A DNA stretch of 64,000 bases from Buchnera aphidicola (Chaetogeoica yunlongensis) (GCA_039829965.1 CP139909.1:434001-498000); one strand, 5' to 3'. Positions 10,487 through 21,492 are shown, numbered from the stretch's first letter. Notes: generated by a model from the letters alone, not told the origin. Numbers and translations: made by a program.

Positions 10487-10558
10487 AAATATCATATAAT
10501 ACTAATTATATAATATTTAAAAATCTATAATTCTATCTAATCATTATTAAGTAAAAAC

Positions 10559-11419
10559 ATGACTCAACTAAATGTAGTGAATGATATAAATCATGCAGGA
10601 AACTGGATAATAAGAAATCAAGAATTGTTACTTAGTTATATTATAAACATAATTTCTGCAATAATTATAATAGGATCAGGACTGTTTATATCAAAAATAA
10701 TTTCTAATGTAATCAATAAAATACTCATCGCACAAAATATCGATACTACTATTTCTCATTTTTTATCTTCGTTAGTAAAATATGTCATAATTACTTTTTC
10801 ACTTATAGCTGCATTAGGATGTATTGGAATACAAACTACTTCTATAATTACAATATTAGGAGCTGCAGGAATGACAATTGGATTAGCATTACAAGGCTCT
10901 TTATCAAATTTTTCCGCGGGAGTACTGCTAGTAATGTTAAGACCATTCAAAACAGGAGAATACGTGAATTTAGAAAAAATTTCAGGAACTGTACTAAATA
11001 TACATATATTTTATACAACTTTTAGAACGTTAGATGGAAAAATTGTCGTTATTCCAAATGGAAAAATAATTTCAGGAAATATAATTAATTACTCTAGAGA
11101 AAAAGCAAGAAGAAATGAATTTATTATTAGTGTATCTTACGATTCAGATATTGATAAAGTAATAAAAATATTAAAAGAAGTCATAGAATATGAAGATAGA
11201 GTACTCAAAGATCGAGATATTATAGTAGGATTAAATGAATTAGCACCCTATTCATTAAATTTTATCGTACGTTGTTGGAGTAATACTGATCATTTAAGTT
11301 TAGTTTATTGGGATTTAATGGCTAAATTTAAAAAAGCGTTAGATGAAAATAATATTAATATTCCTTATCCACAATTTGAAATTAACTTTAAAAAAAATAT
11401 TAACAAAAATTTAAAATAA
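10559..11419 (+). CDS. mscS: Small-conductance mechanosensitive channel
   Basis: A heptameric inner-membrane channel that opens under membrane tension to release solutes during osmotic downshock. Its length of 286 equals E. coli MscS (YggB). Three membrane segments lie in the first 125 residues. The pore helix TM3 is recognisable by its Gly/Ala-rich pattern, TIGLALQGSLSNFSAGVLL. The cytoplasmic vestibule domain follows, with VIPNGKIISGNIINYSREKA. Adjacent to fbaA as in E. coli. Its stop is only two bases from the recC start, so recC may be translationally coupled to it. Confidence 0.97.
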   Translation: MTQLNVVNDINHAGNWIIRNQELLLSYIINIISAIIIIGSGLFISKIISNVINKILIAQNIDTTISHFLSSLVKYVIITFSLIAALGCIGIQTTSIITILGAAGMTIGLALQGSLSNFSAGVLLVMLRPFKTGEYVNLEKISGTVLNIHIFYTTFRTLDGKIVVIPNGKIISGNIINYSREKARRNEFIISVSYDSDIDKVIKILKEVIEYEDRVLKDRDIIVGLNELAPYSLNFIVRCWSNTDHLSLVYWDLMAKFKKALDENNINIPYPQFEINFKKNINKNLK

Positions 11420-11421
11420 AC

Positions 11422-14400
11422 ATGTTCATTTTATATAAATCTATCGAATTTGATTTACTGATCAAAAAAGCATACGATATTATTTTAAATAAACCATTAT
11501 CAAATCCACTAAATCAAGAAATATTTATTGTTTCAAACAAAGATACAAAACAATGGATAAAAGTATTTATAGCAAATACATATAAAATCACCTGTAATAT
11601 AAAATTTTTAAAACTAAAAAATTTTATTTTTAAAATATTTAATAATATTATTCCTAACAATAACTCTCAACTAGAATTTAGTCAATCATCAATAACATGG
11701 AAAATTATAAATAATCCAGACATAATTAATCTTATTCAACAAATCATTTTAAAAACAAATGATCAAAATAATATTTTTTATATAGCATCTCTAATATCAA
11801 ACCTATTTCAAGCATATTTAATATATCGTCCAGATAAAATAAATGCATGGACAAAAAATAAAACTGAAAAAAAAAATTTAAAAAAATATTGGCAACAAAT
11901 TATTTGGCAAAAAATTATCAAATACACAAAAACAAAAAAAAAAACATGGCATTTTTCAAATTTATTATTCACTACTATAAAAAAAATACAAAAAAAATTT
12001 TTTAACAGAAATTTTTTACCTACTAGAATTTTCATATTTGAAACAAAACCAATAAACTTAGCTTATATGCTATTACTAAAATCTATTAGTAAACATTGCT
12101 TTGTATATTTTTTTTATGTTACTCCTAAATACGAAGAAAAAAAAATATTTTTTAATACAGAATTAAATTACAAAAAAATACAACAAGAAATCAAAAAACA
12201 TACTCTATTATCTTTTTTTTATTCCAAAAAAAATAATACTTTATTTAACAAAATAATATCTGACATAAATGAAAAAAATTTCACTTCACAATCATTTTGG
12301 AATATATATGAATATGAAAAAATATTATTATTAAAATTTATAAAAGATAAATCTATTAATTTAATATCTAAACAGAAATCACCATGCTTGTTAAGCATGT
12401 TAAAGAAAAAAATATTAAAACATAACTGTTGTTTTAAAATCAAAAATCAAAAACAACATAAAAAAGTTTTAATTTCTAACAAAGATAATTCTTTTTCTAT
12501 ACATGCTTGCTACAATATAATTAAAGAAATAGAAATTTTACATGATAATTTACTCAATATTTTAAATAAAAATCGTAATATTTTATTTCAAGATATACTT
12601 GTAATTAGCAAAAATTTAGATAAATATGTTCCTTATATAAATTATATATTCACTTCAGTTATACCTAAAAATTATATTCCTTTTTGTATTACTCATAACA
12701 CACCTAAAAATTCAATACTGTTTAATATTTTTTTACAATTAATTAATTTACCCAATATTCCAATCGATATTAATCATGTTACTGATTTTTTAAACATTTT
12801 ACATTATTTAAAAAAAACAAAACTACATGATAAAGAAATATCTATACTGTTAGAAATAATTAATAAAACCAAACTAAAATGGGAAAATGATAATATTTTA
12901 TCAAATTATTCATTTTCTGAATATACAATAAAATATTGGGAACACGGAATAAAAAGAATATTTCTAGGTAAAGTAATAAATAAGCAAGACTATGAATCTT
13001 GGAATAAAATTATCGCATTTGATGAAATAAACACATCTTATTACGAAATTTTTAATAAACTAATATCATTAATATTTTTTCTTGATAAATGGAAAAAAAT
13101 ATTATCTAAACCAAAATTTTTATCAAAATGGAAAATTACATTCAAATACTTTTTTAATGATTTCTTTACTCAAGAACAACAAGAAAACTCAGAATTAAAA
13201 TTTATAATAAAAAAACTGAAAAAAATAATAAATGGTGGAATTAAAGAAAAATATCCAAAAAAAATCTCTATAAATTTATTTAAAAATGAAATAACACACA
13301 TGTATACGTATACTGCTAATGTAAATAATTTATTTTCTGGGAAAATAACTTTTTCACATAATTTTTCTCTTATAAATATTCCATTTAAAGTAATTTATAT
13401 ATTAGGAATGGACGATTCTTTCACTTCTGAAAAATATAATTCGTTAGAAATATATAACCTCATAAATATTCATCCCAGAATATGCGATCCATCATATGAA
13501 AAAAAATATCTACATTTATTTCTAAAAACACTACTATCATCAAAAAAATTTTTTTACATTAGTTATAATCAAAATTCTCAAGATAAAAACAAATCAAATG
13601 ATCCTTCTTTTATCATAAAAGTATTATTAGAATACATAACTAAAAAATTTTTTATTATAAAAAAACATAATCAAGAAAAATCTTTTGAAAATATCAAATC
13701 TCATATTTATCATATTCATACCCAAGATTCATACAATAAAAAAATACTTTTAAAAAAAACTCATTATCCTACATTAAATAACATACGTCTTACATTCATA
13801 ACTGATATTCCTAACGTTAACAAAAAATTCATATACAATTTATCATCAATAAAAAACACTACTATAAATAAAAATACATTAATTTCATTTTGGAAAAATC
13901 CAATCCAAACATTTTTCAATAAAAGACTCAATGTAAAGTTAAATCATATCTATAAACAAACAGAACTACAATATCACTCTCCTTATATAAAATCTCATCA
14001 ATATGAAATCAACAAAAATATCTTAAATTTTCTTATAAATAAAAAAAAAACTAGTAAATTATTTAAATATTACCAAAATATCGGCATAATACCAAATAAT
14101 AATATCGGAGAAATATTTTGGGAAAAAAAAATACAATTAATAACACCATTATTTAAAAAAATTCTAAGAATAAAAAAAACATTAAAAACAATTGATTTTA
14201 ATATTATTATTAATAAAAAATATAAACTTATAGGAACATTAAAAAATATAAATAGTACAGAAGGATTATTATATTGGACAGCAAATACTACTAGATTTGA
14301 AGATATTATATCAGTATGGTTAAAACATCTAATATACTGTTCATTATATGAAAATAAAAACACTCTTCTCATAGGACTTGACAATAAAATAATAAAATTT

Positions 14401-14754
14401 TCTAAACTAAAAAAAACTCAATCTGAAAAATATCTACAAAAATATATATATGGATATTTTCAAGGTATGAAAAAACCAATATATTTAACAAATTCAGGAA
14501 TTAATTGGATAAAAAAAAATTATACTCATATAAATAAAAAAAAAAATACAAATAAACAAAACATTTTAATTAACAATAAAATTATTTGTGAAACATGGAA
14601 TGGAAATAACTGGTTTCAAGGTGAAAAAAAAAACTTATATGTGCGTAAAATTATTACAGAATTAAATCAAAAAAATATATTTAATATTTGTAAAACCGCT
14701 AAAAAATGGATAATGCCAATATTAAAAAATATATCATACTCTAAATATAATTAA
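11422..14754 (+). CDS. recC: Exodeoxyribonuclease V gamma chain (RecC)
   Basis: RecC is the non-catalytic scaffold of RecBCD. It holds the DNA ends apart and recognises Chi. At 1110 residues it is near E. coli RecC (1122), though strongly diverged. The early segment NPLNQEIFIVSNKDTKQWIK (about residue 29) matches the family start, and KVIYILGMDDSFTSE near 657 resembles the inactivated helicase part. Position before recB supports the call. It carries in-frame runs of up to 11 A (for example 11934-11944). In E. coli ptrA lies between recC and recB; only 49 bases remain here. Confidence 0.92.
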   Translation: MFILYKSIEFDLLIKKAYDIILNKPLSNPLNQEIFIVSNKDTKQWIKVFIANTYKITCNIKFLKLKNFIFKIFNNIIPNNNSQLEFSQSSITWKIINNPDIINLIQQIILKTNDQNNIFYIASLISNLFQAYLIYRPDKINAWTKNKTEKKNLKKYWQQIIWQKIIKYTKTKKKTWHFSNLLFTTIKKIQKKFFNRNFLPTRIFIFETKPINLAYMLLLKSISKHCFVYFFYVTPKYEEKKIFFNTELNYKKIQQEIKKHTLLSFFYSKKNNTLFNKIISDINEKNFTSQSFWNIYEYEKILLLKFIKDKSINLISKQKSPCLLSMLKKKILKHNCCFKIKNQKQHKKVLISNKDNSFSIHACYNIIKEIEILHDNLLNILNKNRNILFQDILVISKNLDKYVPYINYIFTSVIPKNYIPFCITHNTPKNSILFNIFLQLINLPNIPIDINHVTDFLNILHYLKKTKLHDKEISILLEIINKTKLKWENDNILSNYSFSEYTIKYWEHGIKRIFLGKVINKQDYESWNKIIAFDEINTSYYEIFNKLISLIFFLDKWKKILSKPKFLSKWKITFKYFFNDFFTQEQQENSELKFIIKKLKKIINGGIKEKYPKKISINLFKNEITHMYTYTANVNNLFSGKITFSHNFSLINIPFKVIYILGMDDSFTSEKYNSLEIYNLINIHPRICDPSYEKKYLHLFLKTLLSSKKFFYISYNQNSQDKNKSNDPSFIIKVLLEYITKKFFIIKKHNQEKSFENIKSHIYHIHTQDSYNKKILLKKTHYPTLNNIRLTFITDIPNVNKKFIYNLSSIKNTTINKNTLISFWKNPIQTFFNKRLNVKLNHIYKQTELQYHSPYIKSHQYEINKNILNFLINKKKTSKLFKYYQNIGIIPNNNIGEIFWEKKIQLITPLFKKILRIKKTLKTIDFNIIINKKYKLIGTLKNINSTEGLLYWTANTTRFEDIISVWLKHLIYCSLYENKNTLLIGLDNKIIKFSKLKKTQSEKYLQKYIYGYFQGMKKPIYLTNSGINWIKKNYTHINKKKNTNKQNILINNKIICETWNGNNWFQGEKKNLYVRKIITELNQKNIFNICKTAKKWIMPILKNISYSKYN

Positions 14755-14803
14755 AAAAATAAAATTATATTTATATTATATAAATAACACTTTTAAAAAA
14801 AAA

Positions 14804-17800
14804 ATGGAAAAAATAAAATCTAAACTTATTGATATAATAAATTTTCCCTTATTTGGAAAAATATTAATCGAATCTTCTGCAGGAACTGGAAAAACATTTT
14901 CACTAGCAATTATATACCTACGTTTATTACTGGGTATTACCAATAACGCTAAAAATTCTAAGAAACTTTTAGTAAAAGAAATCTTAGTAGTAACTTTCAC
15001 AGAGCATGCCATACAAGAACTGAAATCAAGAATAAATAAAAATATAAAAACCCTAAAAAAAGCATGCATAAATAAATATAGTAATGATAAAACATTCACT
15101 AAATTATTATCTAAAATTACTAATTTTTCTCAAGCTATTAATATATTAACACAAGCAGAATATTCTATGCATGAACAATCAATATATACTATACATAGTT
15201 TCTGCTATAAAATAATAAAATTTAATCAATTTTCTTCAGAAAAAATACTTAACGGTAAATTATTAGAAAATACATATTCACTATATCTCAAATCTAGTAT
15301 AAAGTTTTGGAAATACTATTTTATTTTTTTACCCAAAGAAATTACTACCATTTTATTAACATACTTTAACAACGCAATATCTCTTTTACAAAAAATTTTT
15401 TCTACCTTACAAAATATATCGTCAACAAAAGAATTATTAAAAAAAAGAAAAAAAAATATTATCCAACACTATCGTGAAATAATAGATAAAATAATTATAT
15501 TTAAAAAAGAATGGTTATATTATAAAAATATTATCTATACATCAATCATAAAAACTAACATTAATAAACACATCTATACTAAAAAAAATTTAAAAAAATG
15601 GATAAAAAACATTAATATATGGGCTAATGCACAAAAAACAGAAAATTTTTTTGTACCAAAAGAATTAAATTACTTTAAAAAAAGTACATTAATCCAAAAT
15701 AGTATTTCTAATCAATCTTCCAATGAATTAATTTTTGAAATAATAGAAAATTTTCTAAATACAAATTTTTCTTTAAAAAAATTTTTTCTTTTAGATGCAT
15801 GTTTAGAAATAAAAAATATATTTTTAAAAGAAAAAAAAAAAAATAAATACTTTGAATACAACGATTTAATTGAATTATCAAATAATATATTAAAAAAAAA
15901 CTACCTAAACATATCAAAAAAATTACTATTAAAATATCCAGCTGTATTAATTGATGAATTTCAAGATACTAATAATCAACAATATAACATTTTTAAAAAA
16001 ATTTACACAAATAAAAAAAATTTACTAATTTTAATTGGTGATCCTAAACAATCAATTTACAGTTTTAGAGATACAGATATTTGTTTTTACTTAAAAATAA
16101 AATCAAAAATAAAACAACAATACTATCTAAATATTAACTGGAGATCATCTCCAGAAATGATAGATAGCATTAATACATTATTTTTACAATCAAACAATCC
16201 TTTTTTAATAAAAGAAATTCCATTTTATCCAGTTATACATTCTAGTACTCAAAACTCAATTAAATTTCAAATTAATGAAAAAATTTATCCTGCATTACAA
16301 TTTATTTTAAATAAAAAAAACATGACAAATCAAGAATATCAAAAATGGATCTCTAAAACTGTTTCAAAATATATATTTTTTTGGTTATCTAATGGAAAAA
16401 AAGGAAATGCAACTCTTACTACACATAATGATACTCATAATGTGACTGAACAAGATATAACTATAATAGTTCGAAATAAATTAGAAGCTAGTATAATCAC
16501 TAACGAACTTAAAAAATTAGATATAAAATCAGAATATCTATCTTCAAAAAAAAATATTTTTAATAGTCACGAAGCTACAGAAATATCATGGATATTACAA
16601 GCAATTTTAAATCCTAAAGATGAATATTATTTAAAACGAGCTATGTCTACCGATATTATTTTTAAAAATACTAAGCAAATTCTTTCTATTGATAATAATC
16701 CAAAATATTGGTTAAAATTATTACAAGAATTTAATAGATATTTAAATATTTGGAACACACAAGGTATATTAAATGTACTTAAAACATTAATTAATAATAA
16801 TACTAATTCATCTATACTAAATAAATCTGAATATACTATTCAATGTAACTATGCAAATATAATAAACATAGGACACATACTTGAAAAAAAATATCTCGTA
16901 CTAAAAAATAAATATCTCTTAATACGATGGTTAGAAAATAAAATTGCTCAAAATGAAAATGAAACAAAAAATAAATATATAAAAAAAAACAATAACCTAA
17001 AACATAATATAAAAATCACAACTATACACAAGTCGAAAGGTCTTGAATATCCTATAACTGTAATTCCTTTTTTATCTACACTATTTAAAAATACTACAAT
17101 TTTATCTGAAAAAATTAATATTAACTCACAATATCCTAAAAAAATAATCAATACAAGCCAAAATAAATTTCTTAAAATAGAAAAACATAAATTTTCAGAA
17201 GAAATAAGATTATTATATGTAGCACTAACTAGATCTAGTGTACATTGTAGTATAGGAATTTCTCCAATTAAAAAAAAAATACAAAAAAAACAACAAGAAA
17301 GCATCTATCAATCAACTAGTGCTCTAAGATATATTATCCAATCTGGAAAAATTAATAATTCTGAAAACTATTTATACAAAAAGCTATCTTTTCTTTCTAA
17401 AAACAAAAACATAAAAATATCATCTAAGATTTTTAATGTAGACATAAAACCAAAAAACACCATAACTCAACCAATTATTAAAAAAAATTTACTCCATGAA
17501 AAAATAACTAAAAAATTAAATTATAACTATAGATTTACTAGTTATTCAGAAATAATAAAAAATAAACATTTATTAATAAATGAAATATCAAGTGAAACAT
17601 ACAAACAAACTCTTACAAAAATTAATGATGATAACTTAAATAAAGATACAATATTTTCATCTCACACTTTTCCTAAGGGAAAAAAATATGGAATTTTAAT
17701 CCACAGAATACTAAAAAATACACCATTCAATAAAAATATTGAATCTAAATGGTTATTTAATGAATTAATAAAATATAATCTTGATACAAAGTGGATTAAA

Positions 17801-18355
17801 AAATTACAAGTTTGGATTAATACAATATTCTGTACTACCTTAAATGAATCTTCTAATCTAAAACTATGCGAACTAAACTCAAAAAAATATATAAAAGAAC
17901 TAAAATTTTCACTACCAATAAAAAAAATAACTAAAACACAACTAATACAAATTTTAAATATTAAAAAAAATAATATACATATATTAGATAATACAAAATT
18001 TTATCCAATTCAAGGAATATTAACAGGAATAATTGACTTAATCTTTTTTTGGAAAGGAAAATATTTTTTACTTGATTATAAAACAAATTGGTTAGGTTCT
18101 TCAAATCAAGACTATTCTAAAAATACTATTCATCAAATAATCAAACAATATCATTACGATTTTCAATATCAATTATATAGCCTAGCATTGAATAGATATT
18201 TAACACAAAAAGTAAAAAATTATAATTTTTCAAAACATTTTGGAGGAATATATATCCTATTTTTAAGAGCAATAAATGAGAATAAATCTAAAAATGGAAT
18301 TTTCTATACATTACCAAATATAAATATAATAAAACAATTAGAAAATATTTTTTAA
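14804..18355 (+). CDS. recB: Exodeoxyribonuclease V beta chain (RecB)
   Basis: RecB is the 3'-5' helicase and the nuclease of RecBCD, acting on double-strand breaks. At 1183 residues it equals the E. coli length (1180). Walker A is ESSAGTGKTFSLAII near residue 23. Walker B is LIDEFQDTNNQQYNIFK near 382, and LIGDPKQSIYSFRDTD follows. The superfamily 1 motif TIHKSKGLEYPITVIPFL is near 740. The C-terminal nuclease motif is FLLDYKTNWLGSS near 1090. The frame is intact in DNA although it contains a run of 13 A at 15831-15843. recD follows after 26 bases. Confidence 0.97.
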   Translation: MEKIKSKLIDIINFPLFGKILIESSAGTGKTFSLAIIYLRLLLGITNNAKNSKKLLVKEILVVTFTEHAIQELKSRINKNIKTLKKACINKYSNDKTFTKLLSKITNFSQAINILTQAEYSMHEQSIYTIHSFCYKIIKFNQFSSEKILNGKLLENTYSLYLKSSIKFWKYYFIFLPKEITTILLTYFNNAISLLQKIFSTLQNISSTKELLKKRKKNIIQHYREIIDKIIIFKKEWLYYKNIIYTSIIKTNINKHIYTKKNLKKWIKNINIWANAQKTENFFVPKELNYFKKSTLIQNSISNQSSNELIFEIIENFLNTNFSLKKFFLLDACLEIKNIFLKEKKKNKYFEYNDLIELSNNILKKNYLNISKKLLLKYPAVLIDEFQDTNNQQYNIFKKIYTNKKNLLILIGDPKQSIYSFRDTDICFYLKIKSKIKQQYYLNINWRSSPEMIDSINTLFLQSNNPFLIKEIPFYPVIHSSTQNSIKFQINEKIYPALQFILNKKNMTNQEYQKWISKTVSKYIFFWLSNGKKGNATLTTHNDTHNVTEQDITIIVRNKLEASIITNELKKLDIKSEYLSSKKNIFNSHEATEISWILQAILNPKDEYYLKRAMSTDIIFKNTKQILSIDNNPKYWLKLLQEFNRYLNIWNTQGILNVLKTLINNNTNSSILNKSEYTIQCNYANIINIGHILEKKYLVLKNKYLLIRWLENKIAQNENETKNKYIKKNNNLKHNIKITTIHKSKGLEYPITVIPFLSTLFKNTTILSEKININSQYPKKIINTSQNKFLKIEKHKFSEEIRLLYVALTRSSVHCSIGISPIKKKIQKKQQESIYQSTSALRYIIQSGKINNSENYLYKKLSFLSKNKNIKISSKIFNVDIKPKNTITQPIIKKNLLHEKITKKLNYNYRFTSYSEIIKNKHLLINEISSETYKQTLTKINDDNLNKDTIFSSHTFPKGKKYGILIHRILKNTPFNKNIESKWLFNELIKYNLDTKWIKKLQVWINTIFCTTLNESSNLKLCELNSKKYIKELKFSLPIKKITKTQLIQILNIKKNNIHILDNTKFYPIQGILTGIIDLIFFWKGKYFLLDYKTNWLGSSNQDYSKNTIHQIIKQYHYDFQYQLYSLALNRYLTQKVKNYNFSKHFGGIYILFLRAINENKSKNGIFYTLPNINIIKQLENIF
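15831..15843 (+). other. In-frame run of 13 A inside recB
   Basis: Thirteen A's within the recB coding sequence encode part of EKKKNKY. It is the longest A run I noticed in the window. Polymerase slippage here would produce out-of-frame recB transcripts. Confidence 0.75.
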
Positions 18356-18381
18356 AAAAAAATAAATTAAAAATAACATTT

Positions 18382-20228
18382 ATGAAAATAACACATATAT
18401 TAAAAACAATGATTAAATACAAAATAATAACATCATCAGATTTTTACTTTTCAACAATTTTATTTAATAATCAAACATTAAAAATAAAATTTTTAGCTTT
18501 ATGTATTAATCATTTTATACACAATGGACATATATGTCTTCCTTCTGTTTTAATTGAACAAAAAAAAGTTTTTCTTACAAATAAAATAAACTTAATCAAT
18601 AAATTATGGAGTTTAATACAAATAAATAAAAATTTTTGGATAAATGAATTACTGAAAGATTCTCATATCATCAGTAATGGACTAAAAAAAACACCATTAA
18701 TATTTAATAATAAAAACTTTTATACATACAAACTATGGTTAGCTGAAAAAAAAATTTGGAAATTTATTAACCAAAATCAAAATATTCAAACAAATAACAC
18801 AAACATAATTAAAAAATTATTAAAAAACTCACTAAAAGAAGATACTGACTTAACCCAAAAAATAGCTATAACTTTATCTATGATTAGTAACATAATATTT
18901 ATTATAGGAGGCCCTGGAACTGGTAAAACTACAATAATATCTAAAATAATACTAATATTTATTAAATTATTTTCAAGAAACGTCAAAATAAAATTAACAG
19001 CATTAACAGGTAAAGCTTCAAATAATTTAACTGAATCAATTAATAAAAATATTAAAAAATTTAATATTACTAACGAAAAAATAAACATTCCTGACTATAA
19101 AGCAACAACTTTACACAAATTACTAAATATTAAATACGAAAATAAAATCAAAATTACAAACACTAAAATTGATTTATCTAATATAGATCTATTAATAATA
19201 GATGAAGCATCAATGATAGATATAGAAATTATGGAAAAACTCATTGATAACATACCAATCACTTTAAAAGTAATTTTTATTGGAGATCACAATCAATTAC
19301 CTTCAATATCAGGAGGTCATATCCTAAAAGATATATGTAGTTACTATCGAGAAGGATTTAGCAAAAATATGACGCATTTTCTTGAAACTCTCTTAAATAA
19401 ACAAAAAATCATAAAAACTATAAAAAATTACAAATTTTCTAATATAAATGACAAAATTATAATGTTAAAAAAAAACTATAGATGCAATTTAAACTCAGAT
19501 ATTTTAAATTTTTCAAATATATTAAAAAAAAATAGTATAAACAACAAAAAAATATTATATAATAATACTTATCAAGATATAAAATTTAAAAATATATTTC
19601 ATAATTTAGAATATAAAAAAATAATATCTCAACTAGCAAAGATTTATAAAAAATATTGGTTAATCTTAAAAAAAAAAAATCATTAAAAAAAATAATAAAT
19701 ATTTTTAACAATTGTAAATTATTATGTATTCTCAAAAAAGGATTATTTGGAGTAGAAGGATTAAATTTAGCTATAGAAGAAAAAATGAAACAATTAGGAT
19801 GGATTAAAAAAACTATAAATATTAATCAAACCACATGGTATTTCGGAAAACCTATAATTATTTTAAAAAATGACACAAAAATGAATCTATATAATGGTGA
19901 ACTAGGAATAACACTCCTAAATAAACAAAACAAGTTAGCTGTGTTTTTTTTAAGTAAAAATACAAAAAAAAATACCTCTATTCCAATAAATTTAATTCCA
20001 AAACACCAAACAAATTGGGCAATGACAGTACATAAATCTCAAGGTTCAGAATTTTTTAATGTAACTCTATTATTACCACCAAAAAACATTCCTATATTAA
20101 CAAAAGAATTAATTTATACTGCTATCACTAGATCAAAGAAAAAATTAACAATATATTCTAAAGAAAAAATATTTATAGAATCCATTAATAAAAAAATAAA
20201 AAGATATAGTGGAATATCAATATCTTAA
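18382..20228 (+). CDS. recD: Exodeoxyribonuclease V alpha chain (RecD), frameshifted at a poly(A) run
   Basis: RecD is the 5'-3' helicase of RecBCD. The first part (18382-19686, 434 residues) has Walker A in [16 protein letters not shown] near 175, [10 protein letters not shown], and Walker B in [18 protein letters not shown]. It ends at a stop just after twelve A's (19668-19679). One added A continues the frame as [20 protein letters not shown] into the C-terminal part ending at 20228. That part has [12 protein letters not shown] and the late helicase motif [15 protein letters not shown]. The combined length is about 614 residues, like E. coli RecD (608). Both halves are well conserved, so only the homopolymer breaks the gene. 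Confidence 0.9.
19668..19679 (+). other. Run of 12 A at the recD frameshift
   Basis: Twelve A's lie exactly at the break between the two recD frames. Transcripts with 13 or 10 A would encode full-length RecD. Confidence 0.8.
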
Positions 20229-20274
20229 AATATTTTTAATTTTAATTTAAAAATAAAACATGATAATATCTTTG

Positions 20275-20351
<77 letters not shown>

Positions 20352-20367
20352 TTCTTTGTAAAATTAG

Positions 20368-20396
20368 ATATTAGTCTATTTTATTACCAAAATCAA
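20368..20396 (-). promoter_or_regulatory. Sigma-70-type promoter of tRNA-fMet
   Basis: On the minus strand TTGATT (20396-20391) and TAATAT (20373-20368) are 17 bases apart. The -10 box is 16 bases before the mature tRNA 5' end. Confidence 0.6.
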
Positions 20397-20433
20397 TCTT
20401 TTTTTAATAATATTTAATATTCTAAAAATAAAC

Positions 20434-21492
20434 ATGCATAAAAAATCTATTATAACAGCAATAATAATATTCATAAATACAATTTTAAATAGTGGAATCA
20501 CTCATGAAAATTTTAATATAAAAAATAAATATGTCATAAGTTCTATTAAAAATATTAATTTACCAAATAACTTAAAAATTATTAATACAAAAGAATCAAT
20601 TATTCAAATACAAAAAATACAACAGTATTCTCCAAGATTATATAAAAAAAACCTTTATATATATACAATAATAAAAAAATGGTTACAAAATAATGGAAGC
20701 ATCAAAGAATTAAAAAAACTTAACATTAAATTATATACTTTAAAAAACGTCTATAAAAAAAATAACATAAAATTTACAAGTTATTATACTCCTATAATTA
20801 ATGCTAAAAAAATACCTGATAAAAATTTTCTATATCCAATTTATTCAATACCATACAACCTAGTAAAACATTCTATTTTACCTACCAGAAAAAAAATTTA
20901 TCAAGGGATCTTAAATAAAAAATACATCCTTGCATATAGCAATTCTCTAATACAAAACTTTTTTATGGACATACAAGGTAGTGGATTAGTAAATTTTAAA
21001 AATAAAAAACCTCTAGTATTATTCAGTTATTCTGGAAAAAATCACTGGCCATATACTAGTATTGGAAAAACTTTAATTCATACCAAAATAATAAAAAAAA
21101 AAAATGTATCATTACTAACTATTTTAAATTGGAGTAAAAGAACACCTATTTATAAAATAAAAAGCGTGCTAGAAACCAACAAATCATTCGTATTTTTTAA
21201 ACCAAGAAAAAAAAGGATCATAACAGGAGCACTATGCGTACCATTAATTCCTAAAACAGCAGTAGCTTCCGATAAAACAATCATTCCTCCTGGTAGTATA
21301 ATTTTATCAAAATTTCCTGTACTAGATAAAAATGGAAAATACAAAAATTGCGAAATAAGATTACTAATAGCACTAGATACAGGTGCTGCTATTAAAAATC
21401 AAAAATTAGATATCTATCAAGGAATTGGTGAATTATCAGGAATAAAAGCAGGATTTTATAATCACTACGGATCTATTTGGATATTAAAATAA
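20434..21492 (+). CDS. mltA: Membrane-bound lytic murein transglycosylase A
   Basis: Cleaves peptidoglycan glycan strands, forming 1,6-anhydromuramic acid ends. At 352 residues it is near E. coli MltA (365). Family motifs include KFTSYYTPIINAKK near 110, DIQGSGLVNF near 180, and the C-terminal 3D domain with the catalytic Asp region ALDTGAAIKNQKLDIYQGIG ending YNHYGSIWILK. E. coli MltA is an outer-membrane lipoprotein, but the N-terminus here is hydrophobic with no cysteine, so the lipid anchor appears lost. It may be exported with an uncleaved or ordinary signal peptide (inference). Confidence 0.95.
   Translation: MHKKSIITAIIIFINTILNSGITHENFNIKNKYVISSIKNINLPNNLKIINTKESIIQIQKIQQYSPRLYKKNLYIYTIIKKWLQNNGSIKELKKLNIKLYTLKNVYKKNNIKFTSYYTPIINAKKIPDKNFLYPIYSIPYNLVKHSILPTRKKIYQGILNKKYILAYSNSLIQNFFMDIQGSGLVNFKNKKPLVLFSYSGKNHWPYTSIGKTLIHTKIIKKKNVSLLTILNWSKRTPIYKIKSVLETNKSFVFFKPRKKRIITGALCVPLIPKTAVASDKTIIPPGSIILSKFPVLDKNGKYKNCEIRLLIALDTGAAIKNQKLDIYQGIGELSGIKAGFYNHYGSIWILK

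Noticed and set aside
19656..20228. An independent 190-residue gene after recD
   Set aside because: It is the C-terminal third of RecD with its helicase motif and overlaps the first part at the poly(A) break.
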